Below are positions 24,150 through 32,784 of a stretch of 33,743 bases of DNA, in pieces; within the stretch, counting starts at the first letter, position 1, and every line of letters begins with the position of its first letter. A program made the translations under genes and the position numbers. Where the stretch lies: the NCBI GenBank assembly GCA_048204295.1, contig DBFBLF010000022.1, positions 1-33,743 on the forward strand, written 5' to 3'. The notes under the pieces are model-generated. The model worked only from the letters and a program-made list of their open reading frames with translations, did no database searches and was not told the origin of the DNA. Origin of the DNA: Metaruminococcus_A sp900762715. GTDB lineage: Bacteria > Bacillota > Clostridia > Oscillospirales > Ruminococcaceae.

Positions 24150-24986
24150 ATGGCTAACCTGAAAGACAAAGTAATCGTAATCACCGGCGCGGGCGGCGTT
24201 CTTTGCAGCTTCTTTTCCAAAGAGCTTGCTAAGGACGGTGCGAAGGTCGCCTTGCTCGACCTGAATTTCGACGCGGCAAAAAAATATGCCGATGAAATCA
24301 ATGCGGCGGGCGACCAGGCGATTGCCGTTGCCTGTAACGTATTGGAACCGGAAAAGGTAAAAGAGGCCCACGAGGAAGTTAAAAAAGCATTTGGCCCCTG
24401 CGATATCCTGATTAACGGCGCGGGCGGCAACAACCCGATGGCGACCACCACCCAGGAGCTTTTCAAGGTGGAGGACTGGAAAAACCCCAACGAGCGCACC
24501 CTGCTCGACATTGACGCGAACGCTTTCATGAAGGTGTTCTCCATCAACTTCATGGGCACCCTGATCGTCACCCAGGAATTCGCCCCGGACATGGTTGAGG
24601 CCGGCAAGGGCTCCATCCTCAACATCTCTTCAATGGCTTCTGCCTCCCCAATGACCAAGGTTCCGGCCTATGCGGCGGCCAAAGCGGGCATTACCAACTT
24701 TACCAAGTACCTCTGCGTTTACTTTGCCGAGTGCGGCATCCGCGTCAACGCGATTGCCCCCGGTTTCTTTGAGACCATCCAGAACGCGGCCCTGCTCCGC
24801 AATCCGGACGGCTCGCTGACCGAACGTTCCCATAAGATTCTCACCCATACCCCGATGAAACGGTTCGGAGTGGAGCAGGATTTGATCGGCACCGTCCGCT
24901 ACCTGCTCGACGACGAGGCCGCAGCCTTTGTCACCGGGATCGAGGTCCCGATTGACGGCGGTTTCTGGGCTTACTCCGGCGTCTGA
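24150..24986 (+). CDS. SDR-family D-mannonate oxidoreductase (fructuronate reductase)
   Basis: This short-chain dehydrogenase of 278 residues reduces D-fructuronate to D-mannonate with NAD(P)H. The nucleotide site is TGAGGVLC (12-19), Asp37 after strand 2 suggests NADH preference, and NGAGG follows. The catalytic Tyr174 and Lys178 are in YAAAK. Its length equals that of the Bacillus YjmF-type enzyme, and it replaces the long-chain UxuB of Enterobacteria. The frame runs open far upstream, but the true start is the ATG at 24150, with GAAAGG nine bases before it. It lies directly before uxuA, the next step. Confidence 0.9.
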   Translation: MANLKDKVIVITGAGGVLCSFFSKELAKDGAKVALLDLNFDAAKKYADEINAAGDQAIAVACNVLEPEKVKEAHEEVKKAFGPCDILINGAGGNNPMATTTQELFKVEDWKNPNERTLLDIDANAFMKVFSINFMGTLIVTQEFAPDMVEAGKGSILNISSMASASPMTKVPAYAAAKAGITNFTKYLCVYFAECGIRVNAIAPGFFETIQNAALLRNPDGSLTERSHKILTHTPMKRFGVEQDLIGTVRYLLDDEAAAFVTGIEVPIDGGFWAYSGV

Positions 24987-24997
24987 TTTACAACTTG

Positions 24998-25042
24998 AAG
25001 CCACCGGCACAGCAGACATTTAGCCTGTTGTGCCCGTGGTTT
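24998..25042 (+). other. Stable intergenic hairpin before uxuA
   Basis: GCCACCGGCACA near 25000-25011 pairs with TGTGCCCGTGGT near 25029-25040, with extra pairs on both sides. Only a weak T-rich stretch follows. It could be a partial terminator or protect the processed mRNA; it ends about 30 bp before the uxuA start. Confidence 0.45.
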
Positions 25043-25072
25043 ATCCATTTTGAAAACAAAGGAGAATACTAT

Positions 25073-26146
25073 ATGAGAATGACATTCCGCTGGTATGGCG
25101 AAAACAACGACAACATTTCGCTTCAGTCTATCAAACAGGTTCCCTACATCAAAGGGATCATTACCTCCCTGCTGGACGTCCCGGCCGGAGAGCTCTGGGA
25201 GCTTGAGGATATCCTCAAGGTCAAGGCGCAGGTGGAAAAGGCGGGGCTCACCCTGGACGGCATTGAGAGCGTCAATGTCCACGAAGACATCAAGCTGGGT
25301 CTTCCCACCCGTGACAAATACATTGAAAACTATAAAAAAACTCTGGTCAACCTCGGCAAGGCGGGCATTTATATGGTCTGCTACAACTTTATGCCGGTTT
25401 TTGATTTTACGAAGACCGACATGGCCTATGTTCTGCCAGACGGCTCAAACACCATGGCCTTTGACCAGAGCGTGATTGACGCTTCCAGCCCGGACGACAT
25501 GTTCAAGATGGTCGAATCCGGCGCCAACGGTTTTGTCCTCCCGGGCTGGGAGCCGAGCCGTGTGCCTTACATCAAAGAATCTCTTGAAAAATACAAAGGC
25601 GTCACCGACGAGGACCTGCGTGAGAATTACAAGTATTTTCTGCAGCAGGTAATTCCGGTTGCCGAGGAATGCGGCATCAAAATGGCCGTCCATTCAGACG
25701 ACCCGCCGTGGAACCTCTTTGGGCTTCCCCGTATTGTCAACAGCAAAGAAAGCCTCCAGAAAATTGTCGAGATGGTGGATTCTCCGTCCAACTGCCTGAC
25801 CGTTTGCACCGGCTCCCTCGGTTCGAACCGGAACAATGACATTCTCGACATCGTCGACCACTTTTCAAAAATTGACCGGATCGCCTTCATGCACATCCGC
25901 AACATCAAATTTGTTAAACCGGGTATGTTCTACGAAGGCGCTCATCTCACCGAAGAGGGCGACATCAACATCTACAAGGTGCTTGAAATTCTCCACAAGA
26001 ACGGTTATAAGGGGCTCATCCGCCCCGACCACGGCCGTATGATCTGGGACGAACAGGGCCGCCCGGGCTATGGTCTTTATGACCGCGCCCTCGGCGCCGC
26101 CTATATGTCCGGCATCATTGAAGCGCTTGAAAAATCCGGCAAATAA
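25073..26146 (+). CDS. uxuA: Mannonate dehydratase
   Basis: The enzyme removes water from D-mannonate to give 2-keto-3-deoxygluconate. It begins with the conserved MRMTFRWYGENND. The metal ligands of the family are visible: His207 (VHSDDPPW), Cys245 (VCTGSLGSN), His274 (MHIRN) and Asp319 (RPDHGR). Length is 357 residues, standard for UxuA. The start is the ATG at 25073, preceded by AAAGGAG; the open frame extends 26 codons upstream without a ribosome site. The aldolase gene follows after 16 bp. Confidence 0.97.
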   Translation: MRMTFRWYGENNDNISLQSIKQVPYIKGIITSLLDVPAGELWELEDILKVKAQVEKAGLTLDGIESVNVHEDIKLGLPTRDKYIENYKKTLVNLGKAGIYMVCYNFMPVFDFTKTDMAYVLPDGSNTMAFDQSVIDASSPDDMFKMVESGANGFVLPGWEPSRVPYIKESLEKYKGVTDEDLRENYKYFLQQVIPVAEECGIKMAVHSDDPPWNLFGLPRIVNSKESLQKIVEMVDSPSNCLTVCTGSLGSNRNNDILDIVDHFSKIDRIAFMHIRNIKFVKPGMFYEGAHLTEEGDINIYKVLEILHKNGYKGLIRPDHGRMIWDEQGRPGYGLYDRALGAAYMSGIIEALEKSGK

Positions 26147-26162
26147 AGTTTGAGGTGGAACC

Positions 26163-27128
26163 ATGAACGAAATTTTTGAAAAAATCGGCAAAATTGGTAT
26201 TGTGCCGGTTATTAAAATTGACGACGCTGAAAAGGCCATTCCACTGGCAAACGCCCTAATCAGGGGCGGCCTGCCGGTGGCCGAAGTCACTTTCCGCACA
26301 GAGGAAGCAGCCGAGGCGATTTCCCGCATCTCTGAAAAATTCCCGGAGATGCTTGTCGGGGCCGGTACTGTTCTCACCAAAGAGCAGGTGGACAGCGCGG
26401 TGAAAGCCGGGGCTAAATTCATTGTTTCCCCGGGGCTCAATCCGAATATTGTGAAGTACTGTCTTGAAAAAGGCGTTCCGATGATCCCGGGTTGCTCTTC
26501 CCCAAGCAATATTGAAACCGCACTTGAACTTGGGCTTGATACCGTTAAGTTTTTCCCGGCCGAGGTGGCGGGCGGCCTTGCGATGATTAAGGCAATGAGC
26601 GCGCCCTACGGCAACGTCAAATTCATGCCGACCGGCGGCATTTCCCCTAAAAACCTCAACGAATACCTCGCATTCAAAAAAATTGTAGCCTGCGGCGGAA
26701 GCTGGATGGTCACCGACGCGCTTTTGAAGGAAGAGCGCTACGATGAAATTGAAGCGCTGGCACGCCAAGCTGTCACCACCATGCTCGGATTCAAATTGGT
26801 GCACATCGGCATCAATTCCTCAAACAGCGAAGAGGCCATGAAGTCTGCAAAATTATTCGAATCCTTCTTTGGCATGATGTTAAACGACGGCGAAAAATCT
26901 ATCTTCATGGACGACGTGATTGAGATCATGAAATTCGACGGCCGCGGAACCAACGGGCATATCGCCATTGAGACAAATGACATCCGCAGGGCTATGTATT
27001 ATCTCTCCGGCAAGGGCATCACCTTCTGCGAAGAGAGTAAGGCCTACGACGCGAACGGCAACCTGAACCTTGTTTATCTGGATGGGGAAATCGGCGGTTT
27101 TGCCGTTCACCTCAAACAGAAAGCGTAA
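26163..27128 (+). CDS. KDPG/KHG aldolase fused to a C-terminal VOC (glyoxalase-like) domain
   Basis: Residues 1-205 are a class I aldolase that cleaves 2-keto-3-deoxy-6-phosphogluconate to pyruvate and glyceraldehyde 3-phosphate. Glu41 (VAEVTFRT) and the Schiff-base Lys129 (TVKFFPAE) correspond to Glu45 and Lys133 of E. coli Eda. Residues from about 210 to 320 form a second domain with a vicinal-oxygen-chelate pattern: His214 (VHIGIN), Glu254 (VIEIMKF) and His266 (NGHIAIE). The fourth usual metal ligand seems replaced (GFAVH). The extra 110 residues are absent from single-domain Eda. Their role is unknown; a lactone, isomer or side-product reaction in the pathway is possible. Confidence 0.88.
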   Translation: MNEIFEKIGKIGIVPVIKIDDAEKAIPLANALIRGGLPVAEVTFRTEEAAEAISRISEKFPEMLVGAGTVLTKEQVDSAVKAGAKFIVSPGLNPNIVKYCLEKGVPMIPGCSSPSNIETALELGLDTVKFFPAEVAGGLAMIKAMSAPYGNVKFMPTGGISPKNLNEYLAFKKIVACGGSWMVTDALLKEERYDEIEALARQAVTTMLGFKLVHIGINSSNSEEAMKSAKLFESFFGMMLNDGEKSIFMDDVIEIMKFDGRGTNGHIAIETNDIRRAMYYLSGKGITFCEESKAYDANGNLNLVYLDGEIGGFAVHLKQKA

Positions 27129-27146
27129 CAGCGGAGGAAGATTTTT

Positions 27147-28166
27147 ATGGACAAACGTTTTGATGCGATCAGCCTGGGCGAAGTGATGCTCCGCCTCACG
27201 CCAATCGGCAAAGAACGGCTTTCCCGCGCAGGTGTGCTGGAGAGCAGGCCCGGCGGTTCAGAGCTCAACGTCATGGCGGGAATCGCGGCGCTGGGTCTCA
27301 AGACCGCCTTTGCGACCAAACTTCCCGTAAACGCCATCCGGGACTGTATCACAAACCAGATGCGCGCCATCGGAGTGGACGACTGCTACGTCATCGACGA
27401 TACTGCGGACGGCGCGCGGGTCGGTACCTACTATATGGAGACCGGCGCAACCCCGCGCAAACCCAGTGTAGTCTACGACCGTAAAAATTCCTCAGTTACC
27501 CGGTTTAAAGCAGAAGAGCTCCCAGAAATGATTTTTACCGATACCAGGCTTTTCCATACCAGCGGCATCACCCTTGCCCTTTCGGACGAAGTCTGCGCAA
27601 ATGCAACAGCTGTGATGAAGAAATTCAAGGAAAACGGTGCGCTGATCTCCTTTGACGTCAACTACCGTGCCAACCTCTGGGGCGAGAAAAAAGCAAAGGC
27701 CTCAATTGAGGCGGTTCTGCCTTATATTGATATTCTCTTTATCTCAGAGGAGAGCTGCCGCCGGATGTTCGGGCGGACTGGCGAGCTGGAGGACATCCTC
27801 AAAGAGTTTGCCAAAACCTACTCTCTTAAGGTAGTTGCCACCACAAAGCGTAAAATCAACAGCCCGTCGAACCACGATTTCTCCTCCCTGCTCTATGATG
27901 CGGCGGCAGATGCGTTTTACGCTGAGGAACCGTACCGCAACATCGAGGTTGTCGACCGGATCGGCAGCGGCGACGCTTATGTATCAGGCGTACTGTATTC
28001 CATCCTTTCCGGGCTTTCTATGCAGCAGGCAGTTGAATACGGCAACGCTATGGCGGCTATAAAGGAAACCGTCGCAGGCGACCTGCCCTGCACCAGCCTG
28101 AAAGAAATTGACTCCATCATCGCGGCCCACCACAGCAGCGGTCCGCAGAGCGAAATGAACCGGTAA
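27147..28166 (+). CDS. 2-Keto-3-deoxygluconate kinase (PfkB family)
   Basis: This 339-residue ribokinase-fold sugar kinase phosphorylates KDG to KDPG, the substrate of the aldolase encoded just upstream. The N-terminal LGEVMLRL and RPGGSELN motifs and the C-terminal RIGSGDAYVSG with catalytic Asp276 are typical. The middle QTGATPRKPSVVYDRKNS-like segment matches KDG kinases. It is the last gene of the operon, 18 bp after the aldolase, and is followed by a terminator. The function is strongly supported by the complete pathway around it. Confidence 0.93.
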   Translation: MDKRFDAISLGEVMLRLTPIGKERLSRAGVLESRPGGSELNVMAGIAALGLKTAFATKLPVNAIRDCITNQMRAIGVDDCYVIDDTADGARVGTYYMETGATPRKPSVVYDRKNSSVTRFKAEELPEMIFTDTRLFHTSGITLALSDEVCANATAVMKKFKENGALISFDVNYRANLWGEKKAKASIEAVLPYIDILFISEESCRRMFGRTGELEDILKEFAKTYSLKVVATTKRKINSPSNHDFSSLLYDAAADAFYAEEPYRNIEVVDRIGSGDAYVSGVLYSILSGLSMQQAVEYGNAMAAIKETVAGDLPCTSLKEIDSIIAAHHSSGPQSEMNR

Positions 28167-28188
28167 CGATTAATCCTATATTAAAAAG

Positions 28189-28216
28189 GCCACTGCGTAT
28201 GCAGTGGCTGTTTTTT
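28189..28216 (+). terminator. Rho-independent terminator of the hexuronate operon
   Basis: The perfect 8-bp stem GCCACTGC/GCAGTGGC with loop GTAT is followed by six T residues. Confidence 0.92.
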
Positions 28217-28270
28217 CGTACGGCTTTTCCCTTTTCGTATTTCGGCCAACTGAAAAAACACCGGCACTGT

Positions 28271-28300
28271 AAAAACGCCCCGTTTAAGCGGGGCGTTTTT
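28271..28300. terminator. Bidirectional terminator after the ABC export operon
   Basis: A perfect 12-bp stem, AAAAACGCCCCG with CGGGGCGTTTTT, encloses a 6-nt loop. The A/T runs at both ends allow termination on either strand. It lies 4 bp beyond the last minus-strand gene. Confidence 0.92.
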
Positions 28301-28303
28301 ATT

Positions 28304-29221
28304 CTATTGTTCCGGCTGTGCCGCCTCTTCTCGATGAGGGGCCTGGATGACAATTTTACCGTCTTCCAGTTCTACCAAAAGCTTGTTGGTTCCGGCAGCG
28401 CCAATTTCTTCCAGGTATTCCCTTGGAATCTGCAGTCTGCCCGCGCGGTCAAGAACAGCAAGCTCTAAATGGCTTTCCTCCTCTTTAAGGGAGGAAAGAT
28501 GTCCAAGTTCATCCGCGTAGGAAGTTTTGCGCAGGATTTCGCTGCTGGTCCTGCCATCCCGGATAGCGACAACGCGGTCAACCTTACGGGAAAGCGCCAT
28601 ATCATGAGTTACAATGATAATTGTAACCCCGGTTGCCTTATTGACTTCCCGAAAAACATTCAATATTTGCTCTGATGTACGGGTATCCACCGCACCGGTC
28701 GGTTCATCAGCCAATAACAGTTTCGGCTGGTTGGCAAGCGCGATGGCAATTGCCACCCGCTGCTGCTCACCGCCCGACATTTCATGCAGCTTATTATTTT
28801 TCCGGTGGGACAGCCCGACTGCATCAAGCAATTCCAGCGCCCGGTTCCGGTCGGCTTTCCCGGCAAGCCGCATCGGCAATTCAATATTTTCAGTCGCCGA
28901 AAGGTAAGGAATCAGGTTCCGGGCATTGTTCTGCCAGACAAAGCCCACGGTTTTCCGTTTATACTGGATCAGGTCCCGGTCGTTAAATTTGGCAAGGTTG
29001 AGACCGTCTACCATCACCGTACCGGCTGAGGGTTTGTCTAGCCCGCCCAGCATGTTGAGCAGGGTGGATTTCCCGCTGCCGCTGTTGCCGATAATCGCCG
29101 TAATCTCCCCGTATTCTACGCTGAGGTCGAGTCCCTGCAGGGCGACAACCTCCGTTTCATTCGTTTTATAGATTTTAACCAGGTTTTCACAGAGGACGAT
29201 TTCTTTCTGTTCAGCGCTCAT
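28304..29221 (-). CDS. ABC transporter ATPase with a C-terminal AbrB/SpoVT-like domain
   Basis: Residues 1-230 are a MacB/LolD-type ATPase: Walker A GNSGSGKS (45-52), signature MSGGEQQ (148-154), Walker B LLLADE (168-173) and the H-loop VTHD. Residues from about 252 to 295 (ELAVLDRAGRLQIPREYLEEI, shown in part, then VELEDGKIVIQ) resemble the swapped-hairpin DNA-binding fold of AbrB, MazE and SpoVT. This tail is not part of normal LolD ATPases. The start is the ATG at 29221, which overlaps the previous gene by 11 bp after a GGGGTGG site; an earlier in-frame start lacks one. It probably pairs with the other ATPase of the operon. Confidence 0.85.
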   Translation of the reverse strand: MSAEQKEIVLCENLVKIYKTNETEVVALQGLDLSVEYGEITAIIGNSGSGKSTLLNMLGGLDKPSAGTVMVDGLNLAKFNDRDLIQYKRKTVGFVWQNNARNLIPYLSATENIELPMRLAGKADRNRALELLDAVGLSHRKNNKLHEMSGGEQQRVAIAIALANQPKLLLADEPTGAVDTRTSEQILNVFREVNKATGVTIIIVTHDMALSRKVDRVVAIRDGRTSSEILRKTSYADELGHLSSLKEEESHLELAVLDRAGRLQIPREYLEEIGAAGTNKLLVELEDGKIVIQAPHREEAAQPEQ

Positions 29222-29891
29222 CGATAACCACCCCATCCTGTAAGGTATAGACCCTGTCGGCAATCTCCATCATGTTGGGGTCGTGGGTTGTCATGACAAT
29301 AGTGATCCCCTCCGTTGCAATCAGGTCTTTGAAAGCCTTCATGACATACAGTCCCATTGCGGTGTCAAGTTCGGCCGTGGGCTCATCCGCGAAGATAATT
29401 TTTGGCCGGTGGGCAATTGCCCTGGCAATTGCCACCCGCTGCTGTTCGCCGCCCGACATTTCCTGAGGACGGTGGTTGACCCGTTTGGAAAGTCCGACCA
29501 GTTCAAGGCTTTGCAGCGCACGCTCTTTTCGCTCTGCAGCGGAGACTCCGGCAATCCGCATGCCAAATTCTACATTTTCATAAGCGGACATCGTTGCCAT
29601 CAACGCTACCGACTGAAACACAAATCCGGTGTTCAGCCTGCGAAATTCATCCCGCTCATGTTCAGATAATTTTGTGATATCTTTTTCATCAAACCAAATC
29701 TCACCCGACGTCGGGTAGTCCAACGCCCCCAAAGAGTTGAGAAGGGTTGTTTTACCGGAACCAGAGCGGCCCCGGAGGATGGTCAGCCTGCCAGTGGGAA
29801 TTTCAATTGAAACATTGTTAAGCGCATGCACAACCTCCTGCCCGGAACGATATTCCCGGCAAAGGTCTCGCGTTTTCATCATGATATCCAT
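29211..29891 (-). CDS. ABC transporter ATPase (MacB/LolD type)
   Basis: A 226-residue nucleotide-binding subunit with Walker A GRSGSGKT (41-48), signature MSGGEQQ (145-151), Walker B IIFADE and the switch histidine in TTHD. It is of the class that drives FtsX-type permeases used for export or mechanical work at the membrane rather than import. The ATG follows GGAGG by eight bases and lies 3 bp after the permease stop. It differs clearly from the next ATPase in the operon, suggesting a heterodimer. Confidence 0.93.
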   Translation of the reverse strand: MDIMMKTRDLCREYRSGQEVVHALNNVSIEIPTGRLTILRGRSGSGKTTLLNSLGALDYPTSGEIWFDEKDITKLSEHERDEFRRLNTGFVFQSVALMATMSAYENVEFGMRIAGVSAAERKERALQSLELVGLSKRVNHRPQEMSGGEQQRVAIARAIAHRPKIIFADEPTAELDTAMGLYVMKAFKDLIATEGITIVMTTHDPNMMEIADRVYTLQDGVVIDER

Positions 29892-29894
29892 CCG

Positions 29895-32771
29895 TCAGTC
29901 CTCCCCCAGCTTCAGCGCCTGGTCCATCTTGATTTTCGAAATGATGTACCCCAGCACAACAGAACCGGCCACCAGCATGACTCCCAGGATTGCGAAGATG
30001 CGGAAATAATCCCCGGCATAAGCGACGATCTTAAATGGCGGCACCTGTTCCGCGGCGCTGTAAACCACCTGCAGAAGCGGAACAAACAGATTACTTGCCA
30101 GTGTGCCGATCAATATTCCTGCAAGGATCGCCACTCCCGAAATTAAGACCTGCTCCCAGATAATCATCCCTATCAGGCTGCGTTTAGAAAGGCCCATCGC
30201 ACGCAAAATTCCAAACTGAAGGGTTCGGTTCCGGATGTTGAAAATCCAGTAAATCAGGAAGCCAATCAGCGTAATGGCCATTGTAATAATGAAGCTTAGG
30301 GTTAGCGTACCATTGGTTCCCTGCAGCATCGGGTCGTTTTTTTCCTCAATTAAATCCTGCTGCATATTGGTAAGAGAGAAAAAGGAAATATTTTTCTCTT
30401 CAAATTCTTTATAAATATCCTCGGTAGTAGCCCCTTCTGCCCGGCTCATCCAGACTTGATACGGCTGGATCAACATACCTGAGTTCAGATAATTCAAATT
30501 CCCAATGATAAACTTCGGCTCAGGATCCCCCGCACTTTCTTTCTGCGGGTTCAGCGTGGGCCAGTAGTCAACCACCCCGTAGACCGTTACCTCAATTTGC
30601 TTAATCTGACCCGTCCAGGTAAGATTAACGGTATCCCCCGGCTTGATTCCTCCCGATTCCGCTATGGAACGGGAAATAAAAACGGCATTCGGCGTCTCGG
30701 TCATAATGTTCAAATATTCATTGAACGGCGCTGGAAAAAGATCCTTTCTGCTCCATGCCACCTGCCCAAACTCATGGGGGATAACCCCCATCAGCTCCAC
30801 TTTAGACAGAACCGACGAATTTGATGAGCCGGAAGTGATTGTGGCATTATCATCTTTGAAAACCTTGGTGGCGGTCTCAATCGTATCCAATTGGGTATAC
30901 TTGGAAAAAGACGGTTCGGTATACAGAAACAGGGTCGAAGGATTGGCATTAGCGGAAGAATCTTCATTCGAAGGAACGATATTCCCCGCTGAATCAAGAT
31001 ATACTTCAACCGGCTTATACGCCCAACGGTCCTCTAATACAATATCCGCGCCGTCGCTGTATTTCACCCGGTCCTCAATAAAGGTATTGATGGTTCTGGC
31101 GGAAACACTGTTAAAAATACCGAGCGAGACCGTCATAATCAGAAAGATCATTAAAAAATGGCTGCTGCGGGTTCTGGAAACTTGGATTAAAGAAGCGTAA
31201 CTTGCCGGCCCCCAGCGTTTTTTACCAATCCAAAATACAAGACGGATAAACAGCGGGTAAATTCTAAGGAAAAGAAGTGCCGCCGCCAGGATGAAAAGCG
31301 TACTGATCATAAACAGCAGGGGGTCCATCGGCGCGTCCCCGCCGGAGGTCCCCGCGTGCATCAACAGCTTGATGTTGTTCTGGTAGCTGAAATACCCGTA
31401 TACGGCAACCCCCATCAAGACAAAGTCCAGATAAAACTTTTTCCAGAACGGCTTATCGATATTGCGGCTTTTGGCGCGCTTGTGTTTTACAATATTTCCG
31501 CGGGCGGCCGCCAACACCGGTATCAGCATTGTAACGATAAACGCACCGATTGCTAAAAGCGAATACAGGTAAGCGTCCGGTACCAATTCCACCTGTACAC
31601 CTTTACGTGATACAAATTCAAGAAACCCATTTGAGAGCCCCAATATTTTGCAGACGGCATAACCGATAAACGGGCCGATCAACAACGCGATGGCAGAGAT
31701 CGCCACCCCTTCCACCAAATAGCTGTTAAAAATTTGCAGATTGCTTGCGCCACGGCTTTTTTGAACAGCGATATCATTGCTGTCATAATCGACTATCAGC
31801 TTCGACACCATAAAAATGTATAGCAGAAGCATTAAAATAACCGGAATTTGCAAAATCCAGAGAGTAACTGAAAGCGAGTTCATCCGGGAAGAGTAACTTC
31901 CCAGAGTATCAGACAAAGGAGTGGTAACGGCAGTAGCCGAAGTAAACTGCCCCTGCTGCTCCGCTAAAACCGAACGATAAAAAGAAGCCTGCGACACCCG
32001 CATCTGGGTATAATCGACAGCAAACCCCCAATTTGAATTTGCCGTAAGGCTTATCGTATCTTCACCCATAAAAAGTTCCTGATACAGGCCGCTGTCTATC
32101 ACTAGGTTTTTTGAATAAGCACTCTCTCCCTGGTTCCAATAAAGATCGGAGAGGTCTTTAAACTCAAAAACGCCGGTAATTTTGACCTTAACCGGCTCCA
32201 TAATATCCGCCTCGCTGCTATAAGGGGATATAACAGCCGTGTCCCCTGTTGACAGTCCCAAATAGCCCATGGCGTTTTTGCTGACCATGGCTTCATAATA
32301 GCCGTCCCTTTTTTCCGCAGAAGGATATGTTCCAGACACCATGGTTACATGCTCCTGCATCCCTTCCGACGCCGTTATCTGGACTTCAATCGCCTTGTTT
32401 TCTTGGCCCGCGAACAGGTCGGAAAGAGACTGGAACGGTACGGTATTCCAGGAATGGGAGCGAGCCAAAACCGGTACGCCCAGCCTGGACATCCATTCGT
32501 CGTTTACAGTATCCGCCACTTTTTGATATTCTGAAAGTTTTTCGGCCGGGTCTTCCGCTTTTCTCAGGTTGTGAAAGACTGTAACCTGCCCAGGATATTT
32601 ATTATTTTCGACCTGGTAATTTTCAAGGTCTTTAATCAGCATTCTCTGAAAGATGCTGTTGGAGTAAATAGGCATGCTGCTGATGGTAGAAACGGCAAGC
32701 AGTGAACCGATAATTAGGCAGAGAACCATCCACTTATTGCGCAGCATTTTCCGCAATACATGTAAAAACAA
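29895..32771 (-). CDS. Large FtsX-domain ABC transporter permease
   Basis: This 958-residue membrane protein has an N-terminal helix (about 14-34), a long extracytoplasmic segment, and three helices around 305-425 forming the first FtsX domain. Two central helices follow near 450 and 490, then one near 545, a second large extracytoplasmic segment, and three C-terminal helices of a second FtsX domain (from about 830). This ten-helix duplicated layout is common in Firmicutes exporters of peptides or lipids. The start is TTG at 32771, preceded by GGGAGGA. The substrate is unknown. It lies between the membrane fusion protein and the two ATPases. Confidence 0.9.
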   Translation of the reverse strand: MFLHVLRKMLRNKWMVLCLIIGSLLAVSTISSMPIYSNSIFQRMLIKDLENYQVENNKYPGQVTVFHNLRKAEDPAEKLSEYQKVADTVNDEWMSRLGVPVLARSHSWNTVPFQSLSDLFAGQENKAIEVQITASEGMQEHVTMVSGTYPSAEKRDGYYEAMVSKNAMGYLGLSTGDTAVISPYSSEADIMEPVKVKITGVFEFKDLSDLYWNQGESAYSKNLVIDSGLYQELFMGEDTISLTANSNWGFAVDYTQMRVSQASFYRSVLAEQQGQFTSATAVTTPLSDTLGSYSSRMNSLSVTLWILQIPVILMLLLYIFMVSKLIVDYDSNDIAVQKSRGASNLQIFNSYLVEGVAISAIALLIGPFIGYAVCKILGLSNGFLEFVSRKGVQVELVPDAYLYSLLAIGAFIVTMLIPVLAAARGNIVKHKRAKSRNIDKPFWKKFYLDFVLMGVAVYGYFSYQNNIKLLMHAGTSGGDAPMDPLLFMISTLFILAAALLFLRIYPLFIRLVFWIGKKRWGPASYASLIQVSRTRSSHFLMIFLIMTVSLGIFNSVSARTINTFIEDRVKYSDGADIVLEDRWAYKPVEVYLDSAGNIVPSNEDSSANANPSTLFLYTEPSFSKYTQLDTIETATKVFKDDNATITSGSSNSSVLSKVELMGVIPHEFGQVAWSRKDLFPAPFNEYLNIMTETPNAVFISRSIAESGGIKPGDTVNLTWTGQIKQIEVTVYGVVDYWPTLNPQKESAGDPEPKFIIGNLNYLNSGMLIQPYQVWMSRAEGATTEDIYKEFEEKNISFFSLTNMQQDLIEEKNDPMLQGTNGTLTLSFIITMAITLIGFLIYWIFNIRNRTLQFGILRAMGLSKRSLIGMIIWEQVLISGVAILAGILIGTLASNLFVPLLQVVYSAAEQVPPFKIVAYAGDYFRIFAILGVMLVAGSVVLGYIISKIKMDQALKLGED

Positions 32772-32784
32772 ACGGCTTCCTCCC

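Noticed and set aside
23759..24658. 299-codon open frame on the minus strand
   Set aside because: It is antisense to the end of GH67 and the SDR gene, has low-complexity serine-rich composition, and no ribosome site.
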